Shown here one piece after another: positions 9,731 through 20,379 of a DNA stretch of 64,000 bases. The stretch is taken from positions 930,001-994,000 of the forward strand of contig JAGKQI010000047.1 of the NCBI GenBank assembly GCA_018806915.1, given 5' to 3'. The DNA comes from Phytophthora colocasiae. Its lineage: Eukaryota; Oomycota; Peronosporomycetes; Peronosporales; Peronosporaceae. A program made the position numbers and the translations under genes. The notes beneath the pieces are model-generated. The model was not told the origin of the DNA and searched no databases. It saw only the letters and a program-made list of their open reading frames with translations. The stretch's first letter is position 1; the number at the start of each line of letters is the position of its first letter.

Positions 9731-12598
9731 AATTAAAAGGGGCGATTTTAGCCCACTGTGGGACCTGTATCCCCTATCCACGCAGATGGTGCAGCCTTTC
9801 TGACGATCCAAGCCTGTGGCTGAGCTCCACCCGGTTCTCATTTCAAAACCCCCCCCGTTGAACGCATACCCGACGCCACGCCGACATGCCTTCACGACAG
9901 CATCGGGGACATTCTCGCAGACCACCGGAAGTGGAGTATAGCTCCCATGATGAAGAAGACTCGTCGCCACCCAGTGACAGCTCAGCAGACGAAGAATCCG
10001 CCTCGTCAACCGGGGAAGGAGGCGAAAGTGACTCGGAAAGCCCCGTTTCATCGACGTCGCGAACTCAAAAGAAGCGAAAGGCACGGAGTTCTCGTCCGCG
10101 TGCGCGCAAGAAAAAGAGGCCGAAGCGAAGGACTTCTCGGCGCTCATTGAGATCAACACGACACTCTTCATCCAATTCGGATAGCGAAACAGATAACACC
10201 TGGCACATATCTCCCCGTGACGAGAACGTGGGCGTTCCGGCGCTGGATGTGAAGGTGTTCGAAAGTTGGGAAGAGCTAGAACAATACCTGGGAAGCTACA
10301 GTAAGAGGACTTTCCAGGTAATTCTTCAACCCGGGACTGCCTTCCAGTCTCGTACTGTGTACAAGTTTTTTTTAACTTTTGAACTCTGTTTGTTGCATTT
10401 GGCGTAGGTGTACTCTGTGCGTACTGCCACTCCTGTTGGAACACGGAATACGCGCATCGCGAACAGTACCAATCCAGGCAACAAAATCCCCGAGCACTTC
10501 GGGTATTACAACAAAACGTTCGTCTGCACACACCACGGCAGCCCTAGACAAACCAGAAGTCGCGGTAAACGCCCCCATCAGCATTCACGGAAGATCGGCT
10601 GCCCTGCCCAGGTGCGGATGTCATTTTGCTGCTTTTCATTTGAATTTAATACTAAAGGTTGAGTAGATTAATGCCTGTGTGAGGGAGGCAGACGGATGGG
10701 AGATCGTCGTTACGAAGCAAATAACAAACCACAATCACGAAGTGAACCGCGATGTTTACGAGCACTACCACGAAGCTCGCCGAGTCTCGGATGAAGAGGT
10801 ACTGTCTGGGGTTCGTACACTCCACCGGGCAGATGCAAACAGCAAAAAATACTTGAGTACATCAGGGAGAACTCTTCCGTAGATCCATCTATGAAGGACG
10901 TCCACAATTTAGTGGCCAAGCTGACGATGGAGTCGTACAGTTTTCCAACGGTGGAGGAGAGGGTCCGCGCTATCCTAGAGGACTTCACGGGTAAGCCCGG
11001 GAACGTGGCTCGGGTGTTGTCGAACGAAGAGGTTTGAAGTGTTTGTCAATTAGATTTTATGTAATGGTAACGCGTTATTTTCTGCCACAGGATGTGGTCG
11101 ACTGCATCTACATCCAGACTTCACATATGCGCCAGATGTGTGCCAATTTCCCCGAAGTGTTGCTTATTGACGCCACGCACGACACCAATTCCTCCCGTTA
11201 CAAGTTATTCAGCTTCATGATTCACGACGCTATGGGAAAAGGGCAGCACGTTCAGGTAACATCTGTGGTTGTGTACCAGTCTTAGACTGGGTAACTTTTT
11301 CGGGCACTATTTAACGGTGGGATTTACGTGTATGCAGCACTGTCTCCTTGAAAACGAAAGGAAGGAAACTTTACGACTGGCATGTACTCAGTTCAAAGAG
11401 AACAATCCATCGTACGATTCTGTGGCTGTGGTTATAGTGGACAAGGATTTCACAGAGATCTCGGTCCTGGAGGAGGAGTTTCCTGCTGTTCGCATTTTGT
11501 TGTGTCATTTTCACGTGGTGAAGTATCTGCAAGAGGAGGTGGCGAAGGAGAAATACAATTTGGATGTGTACACGAAGAAAGAAATGAAACGACTTATTCA
11601 GTTGCTGGTGAGCGCTCCTTCGGAAAAAGTCTATGAAGACACCATCGCTACCATGAAAGTGGTGCTGCGCACCAATGGCAAGATTCAATTGTGGTTCGAC
11701 TACTTCGATCGCAACTGGACGAGTTGTAAGAAGCGGTGGAGCTCCATTTACCGTGGAAATGTTCCACACATGGGCAATCAGACTAACAACCGCTTGGAAT
11801 CGAGCTGGCAGAAACTGAAGACTCTGGTTAACCGTTCCACCGCACTCGATGACTGTGTCGTGGCAATCTTGTTCTGGCAAACAGTGAACGAGAAAATCTG
11901 GCAGCGGAACATTAAAAAAATCGGAGTGTATATGAATGCAGAGTACGACACAGAAATGAACGCTCTGCAGAACACAGTATCGAGGCACGCCGTGGAGCTC
12001 ATTAAGCAGCAGTAGGATTTCGCCCTTCAGTCAACTACCCAGTTCCGATACTATCCTACTGGCCCGTACGTAATGATGCAGTACAGTGCCTCAGGAGATG
12101 GCGACATACATGACGAGTATATGATGAACCCTCACAATTGGAGCTGCTCGTGCATTTTTCGCGTAACACGGCTTCTACCCTGTCGCCATATCATTTACTA
12201 CAGGAAGGTCACAGGATGCTGCGAACTTGTTCCTGAAAGCATCATTCATCCCCGGTGGTTACTGAAAAACTTCAAGAAGCTACAATCATCCAAAGGTGCT
12301 GCCGTTGATTTTCCATATGAAGACAAGAAGACCCGTCGCCAGACTGCAGTGCGTGCCAAACCTCAGAACGAGAAGTTCAACGAGTTACTAAGTATTGGTC
12401 GGCAGGTTGCGGATTATGGCGCATCGTGGGGGACTGAAGCTCACGGGAAGCTGAGGGTGGAGCTGGAGAAGGTTTTGGATGCGGTGCGAATCGGCCTCTG
12501 CCCACGTGTCGAACTTCCTGCACAGGAAGCCCGTAACTCTCTCAGGAATGCCGCAGCGGGTACGGTGGGAGAACGCATGAATGGTACACAGTTGGAAA

Positions 12599-12652
12599 CC
12601 AGTACACAGTCTGAGACTGGTTATGAAACCAGTACACAGTCTGAGACTGTAG
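12599..12652 (+). repeat. tandem 30-bp repeat with TIR motif in the MULE-1 coding region
   Basis: Two copies of a 30-bp unit (AACCAGTACACAGTCTGAGA is the core) follow each other in frame and encode a repeated TSTQSET segment. Each contains GTACACAGT, the motif of the element's own TIR, and a third copy of the motif lies just upstream at 12584. Confidence 0.75.
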
Positions 12653-14245
12653 ACAAGTCTGGGGACTCAAGTATCGACCTACTCTTTGTCGATGTTAGCG
12701 ATGAGGCTATCGAGGTGCACTCGCTGGATCCTGTACAGTTCGATGCCGATGCACAACCCAAGGCTGTGCCCACGGAACCTGCAGCAAATGACCGGCAGGG
12801 CGAGCACGCAGACACATACACCTTGGCCTCCGACGATGACAGTCAGAGGAAGCCACTACCCAGTTGGAAGATAGCGCCGTCTAAAAACAAGTCTGGGCAG
12901 GTGAAGGCTGCCAAAAAAGCTAGAAAACAGGCTCACAAAGATGTTTTTAAACAAACGTCGAGGTTGGTTGAAGCAGTGGCTGCCGGCGCAATACCATCTA
13001 TGGAGAAGGTGCTGTCCGCACGCAATAAGGCATTCCGTTACAAGGACCGCAAGACTCTGCTGAATCAAACTCGCTCAACAAAAATCGTAGTGGCAGAGAG
13101 AAGAAAAATGCCATGCACGGATCCTACCATAATTCGATCGGTATTACCCAAACAAAGGATCCAGTCGTGCCAGACCCAAGTCGCACGGTTCCAGAACAAT
13201 TGGTTCGCTGACCACGAAGTAAGAATGCCGCCGTTTGCAATTTCCGTTAAAACAGGGGGAATTGTTTACAGCGTCGAGATGCTTACTGCTATGTCCGCGT
13301 GGCACGTAGCCGTCCAGCATTTTAACGACATCCGTGAGACTATTAGGTGGATTCTGAGAGTGGACTTGTCAAGCTGGAACCCTGACGATAGCTGGAGGAT
13401 GGGATTTCTTTACCCAGACGATTGTATCAGCCGTCTCGAAGATCTGGACGTTCTCGATAAATATTTCTGGGTGACAACACTGCGAGACCGGTCCCTAGTG
13501 GAGCTATCATGTCTTGACCTTGCTCTAGCTGCGCTCGCCAAAATCTACGACGAAGAACATCAGGTTTTTTTCTTGCCCTCGTACATGATGAGATTTCCTG
13601 TAGTGGACAAAGAGTTCGTTCCTGAGACTAACGTTTTGGCCGACCTTCGAGCTGCCGTAGAAAGCGTGAATCTGTGGAGCAACTCCGCTGTGGAAGATTC
13701 TTCAAAACGAGTGTGGCTGTTCGCTGTTATTCTGTTCTCTGAAGATCACTGGTGTGCCACCGCTATCGACCTCAACGAACTCACTATTACCATATTCGAC
13801 CCTCAATTGACCGGAGACAGATTCCTCTCGCTGAGAAGCTATGTGCACGATGAATTGCTGCCGTTGCTTCCGCAGCCACCGTCCCCCAAGCGCTACAGAT
13901 TCAAACAAGTCGAGTGGGTGACGTAAATCGACAACTACAATTGCGGAGTCTTTGTGCTTATGTTCTTCGAGATGATGATACTGGACGTCGTTCCATTCGG
14001 CTTCGACACCTCCATTGCGCTCCAGTATTTTAGATATAGGTACTGTACATCAGTCATATCCTTAAGTCAATGTGAGCTCTGACACATTAATTTCAAAAAG
14101 AGTTTTTCAATTAGGGGGAGTCAAAGTTAGGATTCGCGTGTCAAAATATACAAGCAAGCGCGCTAAAATATCACAGAAACCCGGTCAAAATATAATATGG
14201 GTACACGCCAAGAAATAAAGGGGCTCCAACTTTGACAACCCCAAC

Positions 14246-14671
14246 ATGGTGGCCACCGCGATGCACGGCACTCCTACAGAAAGGCAACACAACGATCATC
14301 ACTCTGCATTCCGCACTCCATCAAGCATGCCAAGACTAAGCGAGAGGCAGCAGTTCAGCCAGAACCCTAAAGCTCCTATCTGGCTTCAGCTGGCCGTCGC
14401 GTTTGACCGGCTTGGAACCAACGGCAATGGGGCATCTCTCGGTCGCTCTAGAAAACTTTGGGGGCTTGGAAAGGGAACAGTTCCCCTTTATACAGCACGC
14501 GGCATAATCGCTTTTAATGACCTTCGTGACGAGTTTGTAGTGTGGCCAGACTCAGCAGAAAGAAGACGACTCTCACGCCGCATGGAACACGAGGGATTTC
14601 CAGTTTGTGTTGGGTTTATTGATGGTTGGAAGATTGGCATTAGTTATGTAAGTATTCAAATAAGCGGCTAG
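14246..14671 (+). pseudogene. Harbinger transposase, N-terminal fragment
   Basis: The 141 codons include PIWLQLAVAFDRLGTNGNG, VWPDSAERRRLSRRM and GFPVCVGFIDGW, which are typical of DDE_4/Harbinger transposases just before the first catalytic aspartate region. The frame runs into unrelated sequence after GFIDGW, the apparent deletion joint near 14640. The remaining catalytic residues are absent. Confidence 0.7.
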
Positions 14672-14860
14672 GTCGTTGAAGGCCTGCGTCTTCGTCCGCA
14701 GCGGTTTACCAGAGAATGTAGTCTTCTTGTTAGTCCCGTGAGTAGCATTAAAGTTCTCTTGTATCTCCATCCAAGTCACTAGATGGCCGTAGTCTCCTCT
14801 GGTAAGATGCACCTTCGCGGACGCGCCGTTCTCATCGTTGGCGGCCATCCCTACTTGCAT
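14650..14860 (-). pseudogene. Harbinger Myb/SANT-like accessory protein fragment
   Basis: Read from 14860 downward, the frame gives RGDYGHLVTWMEIQENFNATHG and GKPLRTKTQAFNDLAAYLN, resembling the Myb-like DNA-binding partner that Harbinger elements encode beside the transposase. It meets the transposase fragment tail to tail at the deletion joint, so both proteins are truncated. Confidence 0.55.
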
Positions 14861-15068
14861 GCAGCATTATCATAGCGTAGCATAGCATACGGGTGGGTGT
14901 ACGTACTGGAAAGTAGCGTATGGCGGAGGGAATCTAGCTAGTGGCACGGACATTGTGATGATGAGTACTCGCCAGTGCGGAATGCCTCGAGCCGTGTTGG
15001 GTACAGGCGTAAAATACCGACTGACAGCACTTTGTTATTTTCGGGCCGAATTTGCATCTCTGGATATC

Positions 15069-15126
15069 ACCTGTGATCCCTGAAATCGTTCAGGTCTGGG
15101 GCTGAATGATTTCAGAAATCACAGGT
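15069..15126. repeat. hairpin-forming inverted repeat in the Harbinger element
   Basis: An almost perfect 25-bp stem (CCTGTGATCCCTGAAATC and its partner GATTTCAGAAATCACAGG) surrounds an 8-base loop. Its role is unknown. Confidence 0.6.
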
Positions 15127-15501
15127 CATTTGGCTGAAAAATGACATATTTCGCGCCAAAATATACAAATAAACGTGCCAAAATATCACGGGCAAAAATG
15201 CCAACTTTGACTCCCCCTATTAGATCGAACACTGCTACTCTTGCGTGTACTTCGCGATCTGAAGCAATTGTAATTTTTGCGAGGTGAAGGTTGATGGGTT
15301 CGCCTCTGAATCAGACTCTGATACTGTGCGTACAGTAGCAAAGGGCCTTTCTTCATCACACCGTTGCTTAGTCTATGAAGGGAAACGTGACTCCCATCCA
15401 GATACACTATCCACCATGCGGTAAGGTAATCCACCAGAAAGGACACTGAACTGTGTACGACTGTGTACGGCTTGGTATGACTGTGCACAAATTACCCCCA
15501 G

Positions 15502-15532
15502 ACTGTGTACGTAGTCTCTGCCACAATTGAAG
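15502..15532. repeat. MULE-1 right TIR and target duplication
   Basis: The right TIR (15502-15522) reads on the minus strand GGCAGAGACTACGTACACAG and so on, and is followed directly by ACAATTGAAG at 15523-15532. Further copies of ACTGTGTAC at 15450 and 15460 form a small subterminal array. Confidence 0.85.
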
Positions 15533-15800
15533 AGTGTCTGGAAGTCGATCTTCGTTTGATTTTTCTCTCGTGAATCGCAAACGAGAATTTGTTCTCCACT
15601 TTCCCCTTTAACTTTTGACCGCTGGAATGTAGAAGTACCAGACTCACGTCGCGGTGACCCCGTCGGGAAGCTTGAAGCAGCTCTTTCAGATGTGCAGAGG
15701 TGGACCGCAGTCATTTTCATCTGGAATTCAGTGCAGCGGAGGCTCAATAGCTTCTTGAAACGCTTCGATGAACATGACGAAGGACTCGGACAGTATAATA
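15533..15800. other. sequence between two transposons
   Basis: A plus-strand open stretch (15692-15800) looks weakly coding but has no recognisable domain and is cut by the fold-back element. It could be part of an old gene or element split by these insertions. No function is assigned. Confidence 0.3.
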
Positions 15801-16710
15801 CAGTGCGCGCCAAATCGATAGGACCCCCCCTGAATATGCCCATAACTCAGTCAGTTTTTATCATTTTAAGTTGCGGTTTTGACAGTAGATCCATAACACG
15901 GTAAGAAAGGACCCATGGGCGTTTGTTTTAGCGTTTTTGCACCCTAAAGTATGGCTCCCATACAAAAAACGGTTTTTTGCCAAACGACACAATTTAGGAC
16001 CCCCCATGCTTCAATACAAATCCCTATACTAAATAAAACCCGCTCAAAATGATATGACTGGGGATTTGTATGGGGACATGTTCTAAACCTCTGTAGAGTG
16101 AAGGTGAGTGCAGGTATCATGGCTCTGAATTACACAGAACATTGATAATAGATAAGTGCATGTTTGGTAGAGATCATTTACGCTTTAGAGAGTTCTTATG
16201 CAAGGGATCGACATTATTATTTTGTCTCTAACATTTGAACGCATTTTGACTATGATTTGCCAAAAAACAGCCACTAAATGACAATCTAGAAAACTGACTG
16301 TTAAAGTGGCAGCAATTACTTTGTAACTCTCTGCCAATGGTTATGGCCTTATGCACTTATCTATTATCAATGTTCTGTGTAATTCAGAGTCATGATACAT
16401 GCACTCACCTTCACTCTACAGAGGTTTAGAACATGTCCCCATACAAATCCCCAGTCATATCATTTTGAGCGGGTTTTATTTAGTATAGGGATTTGTATTG
16501 AAGCATGGGGGTCCTAAATTGTGTCGTTTGGCAAAAAACAGTTTTTTGTATGGGAGCCATACTTTAGGGTGCAAAAACGCTAAAACAAACGCCCGTAGAT
16601 CCTTTCTTACCGTGTTATGGATCTACTGTCAAAACCGCAACTTAAAATGATAAAAACTGACTGAGTTATGGGCATATTCAGGGGGGGTCCTATCGATTTG
16701 GCGCGCACTG
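15801..16710. mobile_element. 910-bp fold-back element with TA target sites (mariner-type ends)
   Basis: Two nearly identical arms of about 360 bp in inverted orientation (15801-16161 and 16351-16710) flank a 189-bp spacer. The termini read CAGTGCGCGCCAAATCGATA on both strands, and TA lies on each side (15799-15800 and 16711-16712). TA duplication and CAGTG ends fit a Tc1/mariner-mobilised MITE. No coding capacity is seen. The arms differ at only a few places (for example near 15915 versus 16595), so the insertion or the arm homogenisation is fairly recent. Confidence 0.85.
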
Positions 16711-17932
16711 TAACTGCCGCTCGAGAGAGCACGTCCAGGGCGATTCAGTGCAGTACATGTATCTGTTAATAGCAGGTACAATCTCTAGATGGAAGGACCG
16801 ACGCTTTTGAAGCAACTTGGATGGGGCCTCAACGCGACGATGTTATTGTGGGCGTTTCAAGGCCCATAGACTCTGACAGAGCGCCAACACAGGGACACTG
16901 CACCATTGGACAGTGCGGCGGTCGTGCGAGCCTTCAGCGAGCCACAATTGAAAATGGTACAGAACGGAACCTTGCTCCTTCCCTTCAGGCAGCTCGACCA
17001 CAATCAGCTTCTGGCTGTCACCACCATCTAGGACCTCTCACGCTTTCGGAGAGACAAGAGCAAACGAGTCAATTGATAGGGAAGCGTTGGAAACGTGTCA
17101 TGTTGCCATGAGTGACATTAGCTACTGGTTGGGTACCGCGTCCAGTCTGTCCGGCTCGAATCTCGGTGGCCACCAGTACGGACACCCCATGCAAGCAGTG
17201 TTGAATTTGTAATGGAGACACGATAGTCCACACTAAAGAAGACATGATAAGAAGTATCTTGTAGTCTTCTTGTTCACAAGTTGGCCGTAGATAAATTTGA
17301 CCCCCTCCCCGTTTGATCGGCCGGAAGTTAGGAAGCAAGTCAGCTGATGCTGTGACGGATCCAACGGTGCTGGTAACTTGCACACCTTTGCCTCCATGTG
17401 GCTCGATTGTAACCCGCCAGCAGCGATTTCAAGTGTGCTTAGCATTGCAGCAGTAACATACACGACGTAAGCTGTCACCTGGCCGGAATAGTGCTATCCA
17501 CCTGCTGTGCACTGCCGAGTGCTTTCACCTTTGAGATCCCACTCACACCGACGATGTGTCCGAAATCATGCCGTGATCCGGTCACCGGTCCACCGTTCAA
17601 CGTGTGCCTCTAGTAGAGGCTCTTCAACGTGTGCCTCTAGTAGAGGCTCTACCCCTCCCGCCCGCCATCGTGGCGTTTGATCTGCTCGGGCTTCGGGCTC
17701 CGCTGGGCAATACAGTTGGGCCAATCGACCGAGATCAACCTTGTCGAGTCTACGCTCGGCGAACGTCACGACGCAGCAGCCTGTCCAGGCATCTGTCGGT
17801 CGGTCTCGTCCGCGTCAAAGCAGTCGGGTCGTTTCCCAACCCGTTCTTTACCTGGAGAAGCAACGCCTTCACCGCTGATGTGAGGCACTCTCACTACGGA
17901 AAAGGCCGTCTCAACGAGAGAGGACGCGTGCT
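16711..17932. other. long region without a supported gene, upstream of ABCG
   Basis: Several plus-strand open stretches, broken by stops, look weakly coding (around 16900-17035 and 17330-17465), but no family was recognised. They may be remnants of a gene interrupted by the transposons to the left, or the 5' region of the ABC transporter. Confidence 0.35.
17596..17649. repeat. 27-bp tandem duplication
   Basis: The unit beginning TTCAACGTGTGCCTCTAGTA occurs twice in direct tandem (17596-17622 and 17623-17649). Each contains the palindrome GCCTCTAGTAGAGGC, able to form a short hairpin. It lies about 300 bp before the ABCG start. Confidence 0.8.
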
Positions 17933-20062
17933 ATGGACGGTAGACCCGTACTCCGACAGGTCTCAGGTTCGAACCACACGCCAATGAGCTCTTCCGATTC
18001 AGAACCAACGGCGGTTCTCGGCGCGCCGATGTCCCGTAACGAGCTGGAACGCAGTCGCGCGCTGGACCAGAGCGGCATCATGTCGCCGTCACCCGACACG
18101 GCGTATGGGAATCTGGACACACTCAAGGGCCCGGCGCCGCACGCGTTCAGCAACAACAATCTACCGGTGAAGCCCAAAGTGGCGCTGTTCGACGGTGACT
18201 CGCAGCTCTCGACCGAGGGTTTCCGTCAGCGTGCAGCACTGCAGACTTGCTCCATCAGTTGGCAGCACATTTCCTACTTTATTCAGCCCAAGGAAAAGGC
18301 CATGGGACGTCTACGCAACAACAGTAAGCGCGGTTCAGGTCCGTCCGGACTTGAGGCGCAGTTCGAACGACAACAACCCCGTAAGATCCTCAACAACGTT
18401 TGGGGGCGATCGGGACCGGGTGAACTCACCGCCATCCTCGGACCTTCGGGTGCCGGTAAGACGACGCTTCTTGATATGCTCGCAGACCGAGTGCCGTCGG
18501 GAGGCTCGGGTGTGCATCTGGAAGGGCTCGTGGAAGTCAACGGCCAACCGCGTGACCTTCGCACCTTCCACTCTATCATGAACTACGTGTCGGAAGACAT
18601 GGCATTCCTCGGAGCGTTCACGGTCTTGGAGACATTGCAGATCGGTGCCGGGCTCAGTCTGCCTGGCCACATGCCGCCCGTGCAACGGGAAGCGCGTGTT
18701 CAAGACGTGATCGACGCTATGGGTCTGCGTTCGTGTTCTAACGCTCGTGTGGGCGATGTCTTCCACAAAGGAATCTCTTCGGGTCAGCGGAAACGTCTTG
18801 GTATCGCTTTGGAGCTGCTTTCCGACCCTGCACTTCTCCTCCTGGATGAACCGACTTCCGGTCTCGATTCTTCTTCGGCCCGTGGTGTCATGCAGTACAT
18901 TGAACGCCTGTGCCAGGAAGTAGGCAAGAACGTCGTGTGTACTATCCACCAGCCGTCGTCGTCCATTTACGGCATGCTCACGAACCTCATCATCTTGAGT
19001 GGAGGTGAACTCGTGTACAGTGGCCCTACCAACGCTGCTATCGCTCATTTCTTCTCCATGGGCTATGTGTGCCCCATGTACACGAACCCGGCCGAGTACT
19101 TCGTCCACTTAGTGAACACCAACTTCCACGACGGCTTGAAACTCGAGCCGTTCACCCGAGCGCTCAAGGAAAGTGCCGAGCCACAGCGTCTCCGTGCGGA
19201 CGTAGTACGGGACCGTGCGCGTCGTGATCATCTGGCTAACCCGGAGCTATTGAAGGCCATGCGACCGTGGCCCATGGACCAGTTCTTCGTGCTGGTGAAG
19301 CGTAACCTGACGAACAACTGGAGGCATCCTGGTGTCTTCTGGTTGCGTGTGCTCATGTACGTGCTGCTGTCCCTCATGGTGGGTACCATGTACTTGAGCT
19401 CGAACGAAGGTATCAAGGATGGTTCCATGGTGCCGCTGCTCTTCTACGTGCAAGCTTTCCTGGTGTTCATGTCCGTGGCTGCACTGCCGGCTCTGCTGGA
19501 GCACCGTGCCATTATGGAGCGGGAGATGCGGTCGTACGCGCTTTCACTTACGGGCTACACGATGTCGAACCTGTTGGCTTCACTACCGGGTATTCTCATT
19601 ATCTCAGTGCTCGCGTCTACTATTGTGGTGTTCCTGGCTCACGTCAACTCGTTCCCGAGCTTCTTACTGAACCTGACGCTGTCGCTTATCGCTGCTGAGT
19701 CGCTGATGCATCTCCTTGGTGCTGCTGTGCCTCACTACATTATGGGAATTGCTCTTGGTGCTGGTCTCTTCGGAATGTTCATGCTTTGTGAAGGTTTCAT
19801 GGTGCCGTTCGCAGATATGCCAGTGTACTGGAAATGGGGCTACTACATCGCCTTCCACACGTATTCGTTCGAGAGTTTCATGTACGAACACTTTTCCAAG
19901 GAAAACACGGAGAAGTCATGGGCTCTGCTCAAGATGTACGGCATGGACAACGTCAATGTCACGAAGGACATGATCATCCTGGCTGGCTACTCTGTCGTCT
20001 TGCAGCTACTCGTCATCGGTGTGCTGTATCTGCGCTTCAACCGACACCGTCGTCGTGGATAA
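17933..20062 (+). CDS. ABCG (white subfamily) half-size ABC transporter
   Basis: This intronless gene encodes 709 residues, the normal size for an ABCG half-transporter that dimerises to export lipids, sterols or xenobiotics. The nucleotide-binding domain comes first: Walker A GPSGAGKTT near residue 170, signature ISSGQRKRLGIALEL, Walker B LLLLDEPTSGLDSSS and the H-loop CTIHQPSSS. A six-helix membrane domain follows (from about residue 470), with the typical ABCG GYTMSNLLASLPG and a large final loop. ATG 17933 is the first in-frame start. ATG 17984 (MSSSDSEPT) is an alternative with a more usual hydrophilic beginning. The gene is convergent with RNR1 downstream. Its substrate cannot be told from sequence. 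Confidence 0.93.
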   Translation: MDGRPVLRQVSGSNHTPMSSSDSEPTAVLGAPMSRNELERSRALDQSGIMSPSPDTAYGNLDTLKGPAPHAFSNNNLPVKPKVALFDGDSQLSTEGFRQRAALQTCSISWQHISYFIQPKEKAMGRLRNNSKRGSGPSGLEAQFERQQPRKILNNVWGRSGPGELTAILGPSGAGKTTLLDMLADRVPSGGSGVHLEGLVEVNGQPRDLRTFHSIMNYVSEDMAFLGAFTVLETLQIGAGLSLPGHMPPVQREARVQDVIDAMGLRSCSNARVGDVFHKGISSGQRKRLGIALELLSDPALLLLDEPTSGLDSSSARGVMQYIERLCQEVGKNVVCTIHQPSSSIYGMLTNLIILSGGELVYSGPTNAAIAHFFSMGYVCPMYTNPAEYFVHLVNTNFHDGLKLEPFTRALKESAEPQRLRADVVRDRARRDHLANPELLKAMRPWPMDQFFVLVKRNLTNNWRHPGVFWLRVLMYVLLSLMVGTMYLSSNEGIKDGSMVPLLFYVQAFLVFMSVAALPALLEHRAIMEREMRSYALSLTGYTMSNLLASLPGILIISVLASTIVVFLAHVNSFPSFLLNLTLSLIAAESLMHLLGAAVPHYIMGIALGAGLFGMFMLCEGFMVPFADMPVYWKWGYYIAFHTYSFESFMYEHFSKENTEKSWALLKMYGMDNVNVTKDMIILAGYSVVLQLLVIGVLYLRFNRHRRRG

Positions 20063-20379
20063 GCTGTGCGTGCGTAGTGTCTTTATTAACGTAGTGTATA
20101 AGCAACAAACATGAAAAGAAGTATCCATTGCAATTGTCCGATAGACCTTAACAAGCTTCTCACTGATGGCACATCGAGCGATGTTACTGCATAGTGTTGC
20201 ATCGAATTTAGGATAGCGTTATCCAAAATTCGGATACGGTATCCAAGATTCGGGAACCACAAAGCAATTGGTTTTGAAGCACATTATAATTATAATGTGG
20301 ATTGGATTCTTTTATACTACTTCCTACGTAATGGATATCTAAACGCGCGATATCTGAGCTCCTTGCACTTTTAGTATGT
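20063..20379. other. shared 3' region of two convergent genes
   Basis: This is an AT-rich 317-bp stretch between the stops of ABCG and RNR1. It contains a short imperfect tandem (GGATAGCGTTATCC, GGATACGGTATCC near 20210-20245) and no gene. Confidence 0.5.

Larger units (their letters stand above)
14114..15219. mobile_element. internally deleted PIF/Harbinger-type element nested in MULE-1
   Basis: The ends are inverted copies of GGGGGAGTCAAAGTT (14114 onward, and 15203-15217 on the other strand). They are flanked by TTA within a 4-bp ATTA direct repeat (14110-14113 and 15219-15222), which fits Harbinger's TWA target. Next to each end lies a direct repeat of about 33 bp built on CAAAATATACAA and AAAATATCAC. 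The element keeps the start of a DDE transposase and, on the other strand, part of the Myb/SANT-like partner gene. The middle of both genes is missing, so it is non-autonomous. It inserted exactly at the CAATTAG acceptor of the last MULE-1 intron. Confidence 0.75.
9886..15287 (+). pseudogene. MULE transposase fused to Ulp1-type cysteine protease (broken)
   Basis: The gene has several exons (for example 9886-10317, 10408-10611, from 10667 and from about 11092). A basic, Ser-rich N-terminus leads to a FLYWCH/FAR1-like zinc region (CTHHG, GCPAQ, NHNHEVN). The MULE transposase core follows, with VLLIDATHDTNS and VIVDKDF as the first two catalytic aspartates, and then a SWIM finger (CSC...LPCRH). 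The C-terminal third is a C48/Ulp1-like protease with HWCATAID (His), IFDPQL (Asp) and DNYNCGVFVLMFFE (Cys). Breaks: a one-base loss in the A-run near 10846, a TAG at 12013-12015 and a TAA at 13924-13926. The protease Cys lies just past the TAA, and both stops replace what would fit as a glutamine codon. A Harbinger element sits at the end of the last intron. Confidence 0.82.
9710..15522 (+). mobile_element. MULE-1, complete Mutator-like element with MULE-Ulp1 gene
   Basis: The element is 5813 bp including a nested Harbinger derivative. It has imperfect terminal inverted repeats of 21 bp (9710-9730 and 15502-15522, 17 of 21 identical, sharing CTACGTACACAGT). It is flanked by a perfect 10-bp direct repeat ACAATTGAAG (9700-9709 and 15523-15532), the target duplication size expected of Mutator-like elements. 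The 9-mer GTACACAGT from the TIR recurs inside the element in either orientation at 10354-10362, 12584-12592, 12602-12610, 12632-12640, 15450-15458 and 15460-15468. The single gene inside is broken, so the element is probably inactive unless supplied in trans. Confidence 0.85.

Noticed and set aside
9479..10531. 350-codon open frame on the minus strand
   Set aside because: It lies antisense to the MULE-1 gene and its flank, has no domain, and crosses the element boundary at 9710. It is a by-product of the plus-strand codon pattern.
10840..10860. Programmed -1 frameshifting at the A-run of the MULE-1 gene
   Set aside because: The heptamer context is only a weak match to known slippery sites and two stop codons follow later in the same gene, so simple decay is more likely.
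16821..17111. 96-codon plus-strand frame
   Set aside because: No domain; neighbouring frames look equally protein-like over short stretches, suggesting decayed sequence rather than this gene.
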